This document shows positions 40,168 to 49,904 of a DNA stretch of 64,000 nucleotides, one piece after another. The notes under the pieces are model-generated. The model saw nothing but the letters and a program-made list of their open reading frames with translations, did not search any database and had not been told where the DNA came from. How positions within the stretch are numbered: position 1 is the first letter of the stretch; every line of letters starts with the position of its first letter. This DNA is from Streptomyces sp. NBC_00285 (GTDB lineage Bacteria; Actinomycetota; Actinomycetes; Streptomycetales; Streptomycetaceae), in contig NZ_CP108055.1 of assembly GCF_036174265.1 (NCBI RefSeq), forward strand, positions 2,852,001-2,916,000, written 5' to 3'. Both the position numbers and the translations under genes were made by a program.

Positions 40168-41447
40168 TTCGCGTCCCCCTCGATCTCAGCGATGTCGGCG
40201 GCGTTCGCGGCCACCTCGGCGTCGGTGTCGTACAGGCCGAAGTAGCGCGCGGCCGTGTCCATGTCCTTGTCACCGCGGCCGGACAGGTTGATCACGATCA
40301 GCCCGTCCCTGCCGAGCTCCTTGCCGACGTCCAGGGCCCCGGCCAGCGCGTGGGCGCTCTCGATGGCAGGGATGATGCCCTCGGTGCGCGACAGCAGGCG
40401 CAGGGCCTGCATCGCCGCGTCGTCGGTGACCGCGCGGTACTCGGCGCGGCCGGTGTCCTTGAGGTAGGAGTGCTCGGGGCCGATGCCCGGGTAGTCCAGA
40501 CCGGCCGAAATCGAGTACGGCTCGGTGATCTGACCCTCCTCGTCCTGGAGGACGTAGGAGCGGGAGCCGTGCAGGATGCCGGGCTCGCCCGCGGTGAGGG
40601 TCGCCGCGTGCTCGCCGGTCTCCACGCCGTGCCCGGCGGGCTCGCAGCCGATGAGGCGTACGTCCGTGTCGGGGATGAAGGCATGGAAGAGGCCGATGGC
40701 GTTCGAGCCGCCGCCGACGCAGGCGACGGCCGCGTCGGGGAGCCGGCCCGCGCGCTCCAGGAGCTGACGGCGGGCCTCGACGCCGATGACCCGGTGGAAG
40801 TCGCGCACCATGGCCGGGAACGGGTGCGGGCCGGCCACCGTGCCGAACAGGTAGTGGGTGCGGTCGACGTTGGCGACCCAGTCGCGGAACGCCTCGTTGA
40901 TGGCGTCCTTCAGGGTGCGGCTGCCGGACTTCACGGCGATGACCTCGGCGCCGAGCATGCGCATCCGGGCTACGTTGAGGGCCTGGCGCTGGGTGTCGAT
41001 CTCACCCATGTAGATCGTGCAGTCGAGGCCGAACAGGGCGCAGGCCGTGGCCGTGGCGACGCCGTGCTGGCCGGCGCCGGTCTCGGCGATCACACGGGTC
41101 TTGCCCATGCGCTTGGTGAGCAGGGCCTGGCCGAGCACGTTGTTGATCTTGTGGGAGCCGGTGTGGTTGAGGTCTTCCCGCTTCAGGAAGATCCGGGCGC
41201 CACCGGCGTGTTCGGCGAACCTCGGCACCTCGGTGAGCGCCGACGGGCGGCCCGTGTAGTGCACGAGCAGGTCGTCGAGCTCGCGGGCGAACTCGGGGTC
41301 GTGCTTGGCCTTGTCGTACTCGACGGCCACCTCGTCCACGGCGGCGACGAGGGCCTCCGGGATGAACTTGCCGCCGAACGCGCCGAAGTAGCCTTCGGCG
41401 CTGGGGACCTGACCCTCGGGGTCGGGGATGAAGAACTCGCTGGGCAT
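40164..41447 (-). CDS. trpB: Tryptophan synthase beta chain
   Basis: 427 residues. The PLP-binding lysine is in [11 protein letters not shown]; the phosphate-binding loop is GGGSNAIG. It joins indole and serine to give tryptophan in complex with TrpA. It is preceded by a spacer of about 130 bp carrying a dispersed repeat and then the small trpM-like gene. Order here: trpC, trpM, trpB, trpA. Confidence 0.97.
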   Translation of the reverse strand: MPSEFFIPDPEGQVPSAEGYFGAFGGKFIPEALVAAVDEVAVEYDKAKHDPEFARELDDLLVHYTGRPSALTEVPRFAEHAGGARIFLKREDLNHTGSHKINNVLGQALLTKRMGKTRVIAETGAGQHGVATATACALFGLDCTIYMGEIDTQRQALNVARMRMLGAEVIAVKSGSRTLKDAINEAFRDWVANVDRTHYLFGTVAGPHPFPAMVRDFHRVIGVEARRQLLERAGRLPDAAVACVGGGSNAIGLFHAFIPDTDVRLIGCEPAGHGVETGEHAATLTAGEPGILHGSRSYVLQDEEGQITEPYSISAGLDYPGIGPEHSYLKDTGRAEYRAVTDDAAMQALRLLSRTEGIIPAIESAHALAGALDVGKELGRDGLIVINLSGRGDKDMDTAARYFGLYDTDAEVAANAADIAEIEGDAK

Positions 41448-41522
41448 GGCTGAACCTCACGGTGAGTGCGTGAAAAAGACACTGAGAGCCGTGGGGCGGA
41501 GACGTCGGACGGCGGCGGGGCC

Positions 41523-41582
41523 GTTGTGGCCGGTCGCGCCCGCGCGGCGGTGGCCGCACATCGAACAGAGTCCCGCGCCCCT
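41523..41582. repeat. 60-bp dispersed intergenic repeat, copy 2
   Basis: GTTGTGGCCGGTCGCGCCCG at one end, CCCGCGCCCCT at the other; 56 of 60 positions match copy 1 at 11682. On the minus strand it begins inside the stop codon of the trpM-like gene, so the TAG is formed at the repeat junction. It could form a hairpin between trpM and trpB. Confidence 0.8.
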
Positions 41583-41748
41583 AGAGGGCGCGCTGCCATC
41601 GACGGCCGTTGACCTGCCCGGGTTCATCACCGATGACGTACCGCACCCGGCGGCCGTGCACCCGGCGGGCCGGTGCGCGACAGCCGCGAGGACGACAGCC
41701 GCGCGCGAGGCGCGCGTGGCTGTCTGCGGTCGTCACGGTGAGAGTCAT
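41581..41748 (-). CDS. trpM: Small basic protein, TrpM/TrpX-like
   Basis: 55 codons for residues (56 with stop), starting MTLTVTTADSHARLARGC and ending RRWQRAL. It is rich in Arg with two Cys. It lies exactly where S. coelicolor has the small trpX/trpM gene between trpC and trpB (about 60 residues), reported to modulate tryptophan synthesis. The start is 21 bp after the trpC stop; no clear ribosome site is seen. The identification rests on position and composition. Confidence 0.65.
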   Translation of the reverse strand: MTLTVTTADSHARLARGCRPRGCRAPARRVHGRRVRYVIGDEPGQVNGRRWQRAL

Positions 41749-41769
41749 CGGGCCAACTCTAGCCGGTGA

Positions 41770-42579
41770 TCAGCCGCGCCCGTGCCGGAGAGCCGGATGC
41801 TCGCCCGCCGCCACCAGGTCCGACACCGCGCTCTTCGGGTCCTTGCCCGTCACCAGGGACTCGCCCACCAGAACCGCGTCGGCGCCGGCGTTGGCGTAGG
41901 CGATCAGGTCGTGCGGGCCCCGGACGCCCGACTCGGCGATCTTGACCAGGCCGGCCGGGATCTCGGGGGCAATCCGCTCGAAGGTGCCGCGGTCGACCTC
42001 GAGGGTCTTGAGGTTACGCGCGTTGACGCCGATGATCTTCGCTCCGGCGTCCACCGCCCGCTCGACCTCGTCCTCGTCGTGCACCTCGACGATCGGGGTG
42101 AGACCGATCGACTCGGCGCGCTCGATCAGGGACTCCAGGGCGGGCTGCTCCAGGGCCGCGACGATGAGCAGCGCGAGGTCGGCGCCGTACGCCCGGGCCT
42201 CCCACAGCTGGTACGACGTGACGATGAAGTCCTTGCGCAGGACCGGGATGTCCACGCGGGCGCGGACGGCCTCCAGGTCGGCCAGCGAGCCGCCGAAGCG
42301 GCGCTGTTCGGTGAGGACGGAGATGACGGCCGCGCCGCCCGCCTCGTAGTCCGCGGCCAGGGCCGCCGGGTCGGCGATCGCGGCGAGCGCGCCCTTGGAG
42401 GGGCTGGAGCGCTTGACCTCGCAGATGACCTTGACGCCGTCGCCGCGCAGTGCGGCCACGCCGTCCTTGGCCGCGGGAGCCTTCGCCGCGCGCTCCTTGA
42501 GCTCGTCGAGGCTGACGCGCGCCTGCCGTTCCGCGAGGTCGGCACGGACGCCGTCGATGATCTCGTCGAGCACACTCAC
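41770..42579 (-). CDS. trpC: Indole-3-glycerol phosphate synthase
   Basis: 269 residues. Catalytic motifs are [13 protein letters not shown] near residue 50, LRKDFIV near residue 115, [13 protein letters not shown] and the phosphate-binding AESGVRG and VLVGESLV. It closes the indole ring from the anthranilate-derived carboxyphenylamino intermediate. GTG 42577-42579 is preceded by GGAAGGGGG about 9 nt upstream. TrpC is monofunctional; the trpF step is probably done by PriA. I saw no Trp-rich leader peptide in the 139 bp upstream. Confidence 0.96.
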   Translation of the reverse strand: MSVLDEIIDGVRADLAERQARVSLDELKERAAKAPAAKDGVAALRGDGVKVICEVKRSSPSKGALAAIADPAALAADYEAGGAAVISVLTEQRRFGGSLADLEAVRARVDIPVLRKDFIVTSYQLWEARAYGADLALLIVAALEQPALESLIERAESIGLTPIVEVHDEDEVERAVDAGAKIIGVNARNLKTLEVDRGTFERIAPEIPAGLVKIAESGVRGPHDLIAYANAGADAVLVGESLVTGKDPKSAVSDLVAAGEHPALRHGRG

Positions 42580-42718
42580 GCGAGCGGCCCCCTTCCAGAC
42601 GGTTGACAATTCCAGCGACCGATGAAAAAGAGGTGGTCACTGCGATGGTATCCGCAGGAGGGCGTTGGCCTCACATCCGGTTGACGTCGGTCCCACTACC
42701 TGGACATTCACCAGTTGA

Positions 42719-43150
42719 TCAAGGATGTAGCCAGCCACCGAACGGCAGGTTCCGGACAACCGTGAAGACCAGCAGCAATGTCCCCAGCGTCCACAGGTGC
42801 ACCGGCCCCAGACCGAGCCGCAGCGGCCGGCCGCGGGCCGCACGGACCACCCAGACGGTCCACAGCACGGCGAACCCCAGATAGCCCACAACGGCCGGCG
42901 CGTTGTCCTGGAGGGCGGCCAGGAAGTCCCCGTGCACGAAGGCGTGCGCACTGCGCAGTCCGCCGCAGCCGGGGCAGTAGAGGCCGGTGAGGCGGTAGAG
43001 CGGGCAGACGGGGTAGTGGCCGGGCTGGTTGGGGTCGACAGCCCCCACGTACGCGAAGGCCCCGGCGACGGCCGCGAGGATTCCCGCCGGGACGGCCAGG
43101 CGTCCCGGCAGACTGGTCTGAGGTGCCACTCGCTGGCTGTCGGCGTTCAC
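42719..43150 (-). CDS. DUF2752 membrane protein
   Basis: 143 residues with three to four hydrophobic segments. The family signature CPGCGGLRSAHA follows CPLYRLTGLY; the paired cysteines are conserved in DUF2752. The function is unknown. GTG 43148-43150 is preceded by GGGGGAG. It lies upstream of trpC on the same strand. Confidence 0.85.
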   Translation of the reverse strand: MNADSQRVAPQTSLPGRLAVPAGILAAVAGAFAYVGAVDPNQPGHYPVCPLYRLTGLYCPGCGGLRSAHAFVHGDFLAALQDNAPAVVGYLGFAVLWTVWVVRAARGRPLRLGLGPVHLWTLGTLLLVFTVVRNLPFGGWLHP

Positions 43151-43242
43151 TTCGGCATTCTCCCCCGCCGCCGCCCGAACGCGTGAGGGGCGGCCCCGGC
43201 GATTTCGCCCGGCCGCCCCTCGACGGGGTTCGTGTCCGCGTG

Positions 43243-43491
43243 TCAGCTGTCGGCGTTCGCCTGCTCGGGTCGCGAGGTGACGAGCGGCCTGTGGGCGTCC
43301 TTGGGCATACCCATCCCCATCGCGCTCATGATCCAGCCGATGACACCACCGATGACCACGATCGCCATACCGGCCCAGAAGCCCGCAGGCTGGGCCATCA
43401 CCATGAAGGCGCCCCCGACGCAGAAACCGATGAAGATGATGGTGACACCGGTCCAGGCGGCCGGGGTGTGACCGTGGCTGCTGCCCGCCAT
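43243..43491 (-). CDS. HGxxPAAW family small membrane protein
   Basis: 82 residues. The name motif HGHTPAAWTG is at residues 6-15, followed by two membrane helices and a short polar tail. Its function is unknown. TAGGAG about 6 nt upstream supports the ATG. It sits between the TIGR02234 gene and the DUF2752 gene in the trp region, an arrangement common in Streptomyces. Confidence 0.88.
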   Translation of the reverse strand: MAGSSHGHTPAAWTGVTIIFIGFCVGGAFMVMAQPAGFWAGMAIVVIGGVIGWIMSAMGMGMPKDAHRPLVTSRPEQANADS

Positions 43492-43597
43492 TGCTTGCTC
43501 CTAGGTGCTGAAGTACATGTCCGAGCCGGACGCTCGAAGTCATTGTCCCGCACGCGGGGGCACAAAGTGATCCGGGGTCACGCTTCGCGGGCGACCA

Positions 43598-44230
43598 CTA
43601 CGCCCCCGTCGGATCCTCTCCCCTGTCGAGCGCCTTCCAGATGTCCTCCGGCCGGTCGGGATCCACCACCGGGGCCCGACGGCGCACCCGGGGCGCCCCG
43701 TCGCGCTCGTACCGGCCTGACATCGCGGGCCACAGCCGCCCGTAGCGCAGGGCGAGCAGACCGGCCAGCAGGATCAGCGCGCCGCCCACCACGGCGGCGT
43801 ACGGCCAGGCGGTGTGGCTGAGCGAGGCGACCGTGGCGGACGTGTCGCCGGACGCCTTGGCCGCCTTCTCGTCCAGCGCGGAGGAATCGCTCGCCCCGAT
43901 CAGCGCGGCGGTCACGATCCCGGCGCCGGACAGGGCGAGCAACGCGGCGACCAGCAGGCGGCCGGCCTTGCGTACGGCGAACACGGCGACGAGCGCGGCA
44001 AGGCCCACTATGGCCAGCGCGGCCGGGACTCCGGTCACGTCGCTGCCCCGGGCGGTCAGGGGGAAGGAGCCGCCGGCCACGGTCGCGGTGCCCTCGGACC
44101 ACTGCTGGCGGGTGGCCAGCAGCGCCACGGCGGCGCCGAGCGCGCCGGCCAGCAGGGCTACGGCAAGACTGAGGCGGCCGGCCCTGGCGGGTCCTGCGGC
44201 TTCGGAACGGGGGTGCGGTACAGCAGTCAC
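43598..44230 (-). CDS. TIGR02234 family Trp-region membrane protein
   Basis: 210 residues. Four hydrophobic segments are visible (about 18-40, 68-85, 90-108 and 140-160); the RQQW motif follows the first. The C-terminal 45 residues are charged and end EDIWKALDRGEDPTGA, typical of the family. It is found only near actinobacterial trp genes, so a role in tryptophan or precursor transport has been guessed but not shown. It lies 80 bp after trpE. Confidence 0.88.
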   Translation of the reverse strand: MTAVPHPRSEAAGPARAGRLSLAVALLAGALGAAVALLATRQQWSEGTATVAGGSFPLTARGSDVTGVPAALAIVGLAALVAVFAVRKAGRLLVAALLALSGAGIVTAALIGASDSSALDEKAAKASGDTSATVASLSHTAWPYAAVVGGALILLAGLLALRYGRLWPAMSGRYERDGAPRVRRRAPVVDPDRPEDIWKALDRGEDPTGA

Positions 44231-44310
44231 GTACCCCACTATCACCCGAACCCCGGGCGAACGGGCACCCGGGGCCCCGTGAGAAGCGCCCCATTCCCCG
44301 GCGAAGACCC

Positions 44311-45789
44311 CTACTTGCCGAGCCGGTTCGCCGTGTGTACGGCGCGGAGCACCGCCGCCGCCTTGTTGCGGCACTCCGTGTCCTCGGCGACCGGGTCGGA
44401 GTCGGCGACGATACCGGCGCCGGCCTGCACGTAGGCCGTGCCGTCGCGCAGGAGGGCGGTGCGGATGGCGATCGCCGTGTCGGAGTCGCCCGCGAAGTCG
44501 AGGTAGCCGACGCAGCCGCCGTACAACCCGCGCCGGGACGGCTCCAGTTCGTCGATGATCTGCATCGCGCGGGGCTTCGGCGCCCCGGAGAGCGTGCCGG
44601 CCGGGAAACAGGCCGTCAGCACGTCGAAGGCGGTACGGCCCTGCGCGACCTTGCCGGTGACGGTCGAGACGATGTGCATCACGTGTGAGTACCGCTCCAC
44701 GGACATGAAGTCGACGACCTCGACGGAGCCGGGCTCGCAGACCCGCCCCAGGTCGTTGCGGCCGAGGTCGACCAGCATCAGGTGCTCGGCGCGCTCCTTC
44801 GGGTCGGCCAGCAGTTCGTCGGCGAGGGCTTGGTCCTCCTGCGGGGTCGCCCCGCGCCACCGGGTGCCAGCGATGGGGTGGACCATGGCGTGTCCGTCCT
44901 CGACCTTGACCAGCGCCTCGGGGGACGAGCCCACGACGTCGAAGCCGTCGAAGCGGAACAGGTACATGTACGGCGACGGGTTCGTCGCCCTCAGGACCCG
45001 GTACACGTCCAACGCGCTTGCCGTGCACGGCGTTTCGAAGCGCTGCGAGGGGACGACCTGGAAGGCCTCGCCGGCCCGGATGCGCTCCTTGATGTCCTCC
45101 ACGGCCGCCCGGAAGTCGGGGCCGCCCCAGAGCGCGGTGTACTCGGGGAGCTCGGAGGGCGGCAGGACGGCGGCGGGCTGGGCGACCGCCCTCGACAGGT
45201 CGGCCTCCATCGCGTCCAGGCGGGCCACCGCGTCCGCGTAGGCCTCGTCGACGCCGGTGTCGAGGTCGTTGTGGTTGATCGCGTTGGCGATCAGCAGGAC
45301 CGAGCCCTCCCAGTGGTCCATGACGGCGAGGTCGCTGGTGAGCAGCATGGTCAGCTCGGGGAGCTGCAGGTCGTCGCGCTCGCCGGGACCGATCTTCTCC
45401 AGGCGGCGGACGATGTCGTAGCCGAGATAGCCGACCATCCCGCCGGTGAAGGGCGGCAGGTCCTCCTGGTGCGGGGTGTGCAGGGTCTCGATGGTGGCGC
45501 GGAGGGCGGCGAGCGGGTTCCCGTCGACGGGGACGCCGACGGGCGGGGTGCCGAGCCAGTGGGCCTGGCCGTCACGCGCGGTCAACGTGGCCGCGGAACG
45601 CACGCCCACGAACGAGTAGCGGGACCACGAGCGGCCGTTCTCCGCGGACTCCAGCAGGAAGGTGCCGGGACGCTCGGCGGCGAGCTTGCGGTAGAGGGCG
45701 ACGGGGGTGTCGCCGTCGGCCAGGAGCTTGCGCGTGACGGGGATGACACGGCGGTCGGTGGCCAGCTTGCGGAAGGTCTCGAGGTCCAT
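44311..45789 (-). CDS. trpE: Anthranilate synthase component I
   Basis: 492 residues of the chorismate-utilising fold. The tryptophan feedback site LLESAE is near residue 49. Catalytic motifs are [21 protein letters not shown], and [15 protein letters not shown] near residue 385. It makes anthranilate from chorismate with ammonia supplied by TrpG, which is not in the window. It starts 11 bp after the hisI stop, so the two are probably co-transcribed. No attenuator can fit between them. Confidence 0.97.
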   Translation of the reverse strand: MDLETFRKLATDRRVIPVTRKLLADGDTPVALYRKLAAERPGTFLLESAENGRSWSRYSFVGVRSAATLTARDGQAHWLGTPPVGVPVDGNPLAALRATIETLHTPHQEDLPPFTGGMVGYLGYDIVRRLEKIGPGERDDLQLPELTMLLTSDLAVMDHWEGSVLLIANAINHNDLDTGVDEAYADAVARLDAMEADLSRAVAQPAAVLPPSELPEYTALWGGPDFRAAVEDIKERIRAGEAFQVVPSQRFETPCTASALDVYRVLRATNPSPYMYLFRFDGFDVVGSSPEALVKVEDGHAMVHPIAGTRWRGATPQEDQALADELLADPKERAEHLMLVDLGRNDLGRVCEPGSVEVVDFMSVERYSHVMHIVSTVTGKVAQGRTAFDVLTACFPAGTLSGAPKPRAMQIIDELEPSRRGLYGGCVGYLDFAGDSDTAIAIRTALLRDGTAYVQAGAGIVADSDPVAEDTECRNKAAAVLRAVHTANRLGK

Positions 45790-45800
45790 GGCGGCTGACC

Positions 45801-46193
45801 TTACTGATCCGAGGCCGGTACGCCGGAACCGGCGTCCTTGAGCAGTACGTCGGCGTCGAAGCAGGTGCGCGCGCCGGTGTGGCAGGCGGCGCCGACCTGG
45901 TCGACCTTGACCAGAACGGTGTCGGCGTCGCAGTCGAGGGCGACGGACCTGACCCACTGGAAGTGGCCCGAGGTGTCGCCCTTGACCCAGTACTCACGGC
46001 GGCTGCGCGACCAGTAGGTGCAGCGGCCGGTGGTCAGCGTGCGGTGCAGGGCCTCGTCGTCCATCCAGCCGAGCATGAGCACCTCACCGGTGTCGTACTG
46101 CTGGGCGATCGCCGGGACGAGCCCGTCGGGGCTGCGCTTGAGGCGCGCGGCGATCTCCGGGTCGAGGCTGCTGGGCTGGGGCGTGCTGGTCAT
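45801..46193 (-). CDS. hisI: Phosphoribosyl-AMP cyclohydrolase
   Basis: 130 residues, the monofunctional actinobacterial form without the HisE domain. Motifs: [11 protein letters not shown], the [18 protein letters not shown] loop, zinc and magnesium ligands in [11 protein letters not shown] and [10 protein letters not shown]. It opens the purine ring of PR-AMP in step 3 of histidine synthesis. It is upstream of trpE and divergent from the DinB-like gene. Confidence 0.96.
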   Translation of the reverse strand: MTSTPQPSSLDPEIAARLKRSPDGLVPAIAQQYDTGEVLMLGWMDDEALHRTLTTGRCTYWSRSRREYWVKGDTSGHFQWVRSVALDCDADTVLVKVDQVGAACHTGARTCFDADVLLKDAGSGVPASDQ

Positions 46194-46275
46194 GTGGCCA
46201 TTGTGCCGCGCGCCACTGACAAGCTTGGCGCGGTGTCCACTGTGCGGACCCCTCCGGGGGTCGTAGGCTGACTGC

Positions 46276-46911
46276 ATGTCGACTTTCGCCAAGCGTGAAC
46301 GACTTCTGCTCGCCGATCTGTTGGAGGCGGAGGGCCCGGAGGCCCCCACCCTCTGCGAGGGCTGGCTCACCCGCGACCTCGCGGCCCACGTGGTGGTGCG
46401 CGAGCGCCGTCCCGACGCCGCCGGCGGGCTGCTGATCAAGCAGCTCGCGTCCCGTCTGGACCGGGTGATGGCCGAGTTCTCCGAAAAGCCGTACGAGGAA
46501 CTGATCCAGCTGATCCGCACCGGCCCACCGCGCTTCTCGCCGTTCCAGCTCAAGCAGGTCGAGGAGCTGTCGAACACAGTCGAGTTCTACGTCCACACCG
46601 AGGACGTCCGCCGCGCCCGCCCGGACTGGGCGCCGCGCGAGCTCGACCCGGTCTTCCAGGACGCCCTGTGGTCCCGTCTGGAACGCACCGCCCGGCTGAT
46701 GGGCCGCGGCGCCCCCACCGGCCTGGTGCTGCGCCGCCCGGACGGCCAGACGGCGGTCGCCCACCGCGGCGCGCCGGTCGTGACGGTGACCGGCGAGCCG
46801 TCGGAGCTGGTGCTGTTCCTGTACGGCAGGCAGAACGCGGCCGAGGTCGAGCTGGACGGCGACAAGGACGCGATCGCCAGGCTGCACGAGGCGAAGGAAC
46901 TCGGGATCTGA
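46276..46911 (+). CDS. TIGR03085 family metal-binding (DinB/mycothiol-type) protein
   Basis: 211 residues. The N-terminal helix bundle matches the mycothiol-dependent maleylpyruvate isomerase/DinB fold with the metal ligands in [14 protein letters not shown] and [14 protein letters not shown] (His residues). The C-terminal domain is beta-rich. It is probably a thiol-dependent enzyme acting with mycothiol; the substrate is unknown. It is divergent from hisI. The 233 bp after it hold no gene I can support, only short imperfect repeats of GCGGAGCAGGC. Confidence 0.85.
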   Translation: MSTFAKRERLLLADLLEAEGPEAPTLCEGWLTRDLAAHVVVRERRPDAAGGLLIKQLASRLDRVMAEFSEKPYEELIQLIRTGPPRFSPFQLKQVEELSNTVEFYVHTEDVRRARPDWAPRELDPVFQDALWSRLERTARLMGRGAPTGLVLRRPDGQTAVAHRGAPVVTVTGEPSELVLFLYGRQNAAEVELDGDKDAIARLHEAKELGI

Positions 46912-47144
46912 CGGCGACCTCAGAAACCCTCGACGACCGGCGGCGGTCGCTCGAGCGCGTCGGGAGGCGGAGCTGGTGGCTCAGCCCGGCCCCGCTCGGA
47001 GCGGACGGTTTGGACACCTAGCCATGGCGCGGAGCAGGCAGCTCGGGTGACTCCGCGGGAGCGGAGCAGGCGGATCGGACACCTCGGCCTCGCGCGGAGA
47101 GCGCACGTCGCCCAGTCTGTTCCGCCCGGCGCAAGTCCCGCATG

Positions 47145-48395
47145 TCACCTCGGCAGTTCGGCCCGGCGCAGGTCCCTCACGCCGAGGGCGACGACCCCGC
47201 CGAGGCCGCAGACCACCGCGCTGACCACGAAGACCGGGCCGGTGCCCCAGGCCCCGATGGCGGCGGCCGACAGGGGCATGCTCAGCGGGGCGAAGCCCAG
47301 GCTGACCAGGCCGGACACCGCGGTGACGCGACCCAGGCAGGCGGGTTCGGCCTGAGTCTGGAGCAGCGCGCCGCACATCGCGCCGCTGAGCCCCGCGAGC
47401 AGCCCGATCAGCAGGGCGACGCCAACGGCCGCAAGGACGGACGGGACGTAGGCGAGAGAGCCGATCGCGACCGACCCGGCGAGGATGGCGCAGGCCGCCA
47501 CCTGGCCGGCGTGCGGCAGACGGCCCCGCACGGTCAGCAGCAGGGCGGCCGCACCGGCGCCGACACCGAAGCCGGACAGCACCCAGCCCATGCCCGAGGC
47601 GCCCCAGCCGCGCTCGTCGGCGAGCAGGGTGAGGCCGACGTTGAGCGGGCCGACGAAGCCGAGGTCGCCGAGGGCTATGGCGACCATCAGGGGGGCGAGC
47701 ACGCGGTGGCCGCGGATGTAGCGCAGGCCGCCCACCAGGTCGCGCCAGGCGGTACCCCCCTGTGCGGCCGCCTTGTCATCGGCGGGCAGCTCCCGCATCC
47801 GCACGGTGATCAGCAGCGGCACGGAGACGGCGATCAGCAGCCCCGCGAGCCCGAACGCGGCCGCCGCCCCGCCGACCGCCACCCCGAGCCCTCCGAGCGG
47901 CCCGCCGACCACGCTGGCGAACCTGATGCCGAGCCCCCGCATGCCCTGCACGCGCGCGAGCTGTCCGCGACTCGTCACGCGCGCGGGGAGGGCGCCCACA
48001 GCCGGCATGAACACCGCGTCGACGGTGCCGAAGACCAGGGCGAGCAGGGCCAGCGGCCACAGTCCCGGGCTGGTGAGGAACAGCAGCCCTGCCACCGCCA
48101 GCACGGCCGCGCAACGCACCACGTCACTCGCGATGACCACCTTGCGCGGCCCGAGCCGGTCGGCGATCACTCCGCCGCCCAGCATGAGCAGGGCCCGCGG
48201 CAGGGCGCTCACCGCCATGACCACACCGGCCTGCGAGGGCGAGCCGGCCTGTACGGCCGCCCAGGACAGGGCGATGTAGTAGACGCTGTCGCCGATCATC
48301 GAGAAGGTGTAGGCGGCGAGCCAGCGCAGTACGTTGCCGTCGCGGTGGGCGGGGAGTTCGGGGGCGGCGGGCACGGCTGTGCACGTGGTGGTCAC
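47145..48395 (-). CDS. MFS transporter (drug-efflux type)
   Basis: 416 residues with about 12 hydrophobic segments. The motif between helices 2 and 3 is GGGVIADRLGPRKVV, a good MFS motif A. Probably a proton-driven exporter. It lies 22 bp after the ArsR-type regulator gene and is expected to be controlled by it. It is convergent with the DinB-like gene. Confidence 0.9.
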   Translation of the reverse strand: MTTTCTAVPAAPELPAHRDGNVLRWLAAYTFSMIGDSVYYIALSWAAVQAGSPSQAGVVMAVSALPRALLMLGGGVIADRLGPRKVVIASDVVRCAAVLAVAGLLFLTSPGLWPLALLALVFGTVDAVFMPAVGALPARVTSRGQLARVQGMRGLGIRFASVVGGPLGGLGVAVGGAAAAFGLAGLLIAVSVPLLITVRMRELPADDKAAAQGGTAWRDLVGGLRYIRGHRVLAPLMVAIALGDLGFVGPLNVGLTLLADERGWGASGMGWVLSGFGVGAGAAALLLTVRGRLPHAGQVAACAILAGSVAIGSLAYVPSVLAAVGVALLIGLLAGLSGAMCGALLQTQAEPACLGRVTAVSGLVSLGFAPLSMPLSAAAIGAWGTGPVFVVSAVVCGLGGVVALGVRDLRRAELPR

Positions 48396-48417
48396 GGGAA
48401 GGTGTCCTCTCGGGACG

Positions 48418-49017
48418 TCAGGCGCGGAACGGGAATCCGTACATGAACAGCGCGACGTTCTCGCGCCCCTCGGTGTCGCCGGCGGCCTCGGCGGACCGGC
48501 CCTTCTCGTCGTACTTCCTGACCAGGGCTTCCAGCTCGGCGCGCAGGCCGTCCAGTTCGCTCGCGGTCAGCCGCAGCCACGACTCGCTGTCCGGGGCCGC
48601 GGCATTCCACTCGGAGCCCCAGGTGGGCCGTTCGTCGAGGAAACGCCGGTAGAGGTCGGCCCGCTGTTCGTGGAAGAGCCGGGTGACCGCCATGTGCGCA
48701 GCCGCCTTCCCGGGGTCATCGCGGAAGTCCTCGTCCCGGATGCTCACCCCGTCCGAGGCGGGCTGCCACCAGCGCTCCCGGCCGTCCCCGCTCCGCGGCT
48801 CGGCCTCCTCGACGAGTTCGTGCTCGGCGAGCTTGCGCAGGTGGTAGCTGACCAGCGAGACGGCCTCGTCGACGCTCTCCGCGAGCTGTGAGGCGGTGGC
48901 GACGCCCTTGATGCACAGCAGCCGGTACAGGTTCGCCCGCAACGGGTGGGCCAGCGCCTTGAGCGTCCCGACGTCCTTGATCCTGCGGTTCTCCGTGCTT
49001 GCCATGCCTCCGACCAT
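48418..49017 (-). CDS. ArsR-type winged-helix regulator
   Basis: 199 residues from ATG 49017. The N-terminal winged helix is of the HTH_20 kind: TLKALAHPLRANLYRLL, ATASQLAESVDEAVSLVSYHLRKL, then a charged wing (RSGDGRERWWQP). There are no metal-binding cysteines of the ArsR/SmtB type. An ATG at 49005 is an alternative, but GGAGG lies only 1 nt before it. A 48-bp near-perfect palindrome directly upstream is probably its own operator. It likely represses the downstream MFS gene. Confidence 0.87.
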   Translation of the reverse strand: MVGGMASTENRRIKDVGTLKALAHPLRANLYRLLCIKGVATASQLAESVDEAVSLVSYHLRKLAEHELVEEAEPRSGDGRERWWQPASDGVSIRDEDFRDDPGKAAAHMAVTRLFHEQRADLYRRFLDERPTWGSEWNAAAPDSESWLRLTASELDGLRAELEALVRKYDEKGRSAEAAGDTEGRENVALFMYGFPFRA

Positions 49018-49020
49018 AGA

Positions 49021-49068
49021 TACGAAAGAAAAGTTGCGCAATATATTTTGCGCAACTTCTCTTTCGTA
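49021..49068. promoter_or_regulatory. Palindromic operator upstream of the ArsR-type gene
   Basis: Two 21-nt arms pair at 20 of 21 positions around the loop TATATT. Each arm contains the smaller palindrome TTGCGCAA. It is AT-rich for this genome and lies 3 bp before the ATG, so it must overlap the promoter or the 5' leader. Confidence 0.8.
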
Positions 49069-49078
49069 ACTGCTCGCA

Positions 49079-49113
49079 AGTAAGCCCCGGCCACCAGGCG
49101 GCCGGGGCTTACT
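49079..49113. terminator. Terminator after hisF
   Basis: Perfect 14-bp arms (AGTAAGCCCCGGCC / GGCCGGGGCTTACT) with a 7-nt loop, 35 bp past the hisF stop. It separates the his operon from the ArsR-type gene. Confidence 0.88.
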
Positions 49114-49148
49114 CAACGCCTAAAAGCGTCACGCAACCGTTTCAGAGG

Positions 49149-49904
49149 TCACCGCACGGGATACCCCGCCTCGCGCAGCACACCCTTCACCTCGCCGATC
49201 CGCAGATCCCCGAAGTGGAAGACGGATGCCGCGAGCACCGCGTCGGCGCCCGCCCCGACGGCCGGCGGGAAGTGGCCGAGCTTCCCCGCTCCGCCGGAGG
49301 CGATCAGCGGCACGGTCACGTGCTTGCGGACGGCCTGGATCATCTCCAGGTCGTAGCCGTCCTTGGTGCCGTCCGCGTCCATCGAGTTGAGCAGGATCTC
49401 GCCGGCGCCGAGTTCGGCGGCCCGGTGCGCCCACTCGACGGCGTCGATGCCGGTGCCCTTGCGGCCGCCGTGGGTGGTCACCTCGAACGTGCCTGCGGAA
49501 GTGCGCCGCGCGTCCACCGACAGCATCAGCACCTGCCGGCCGAACCGCTCGGCGATCTCCTTGATCAGCTCGGGGCGCGTGATCGCGGCGGTGTTGACGC
49601 CGACCTTGTCGGCCCCCGCCCGCAGCAGCTTGTCCACGTCCTCGGCCGTGCGGACACCGCCGCCGACCGTGAGCGGGATGAAGACCTGCTCGGCGGTGCG
49701 GCGCACCACGTCGTAGGTCGTCTCGCGGTTTCCCGACGAAGCGGTGATGTCCAGGAACGTCAGTTCGTCGGCGCCCTCGGCGTCGTACACCTTGGCCATC
49801 TCGACGGGGTCGCCCGCGTCCCGCAGGTTCTGGAAGTTGACGCCCTTGACGACCCGGCCGTTGTCCACGTCCAGGCAGGGGATGACGCGTACCGCGAGGG
49901 TCAT
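49149..49904 (-). CDS. hisF: Imidazole glycerol phosphate synthase, cyclase subunit
   Basis: 251 residues, TIM barrel with the catalytic aspartate in [17 protein letters not shown] and the second in [14 protein letters not shown]. Phosphate sites are [10 protein letters not shown] and [10 protein letters not shown]. With HisH it makes IGP and AICAR. Last gene of the his operon; its start overlaps ridA by 4 nt. Confidence 0.97.
   Translation of the reverse strand: MTLAVRVIPCLDVDNGRVVKGVNFQNLRDAGDPVEMAKVYDAEGADELTFLDITASSGNRETTYDVVRRTAEQVFIPLTVGGGVRTAEDVDKLLRAGADKVGVNTAAITRPELIKEIAERFGRQVLMLSVDARRTSAGTFEVTTHGGRKGTGIDAVEWAHRAAELGAGEILLNSMDADGTKDGYDLEMIQAVRKHVTVPLIASGGAGKLGHFPPAVGAGADAVLAASVFHFGDLRIGEVKGVLREAGYPVR

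Noticed and set aside
42580-42718. Tryptophan attenuator/leader peptide before trpC
   Set aside because: No short frame with consecutive Trp codons and no alternative hairpins could be seen.
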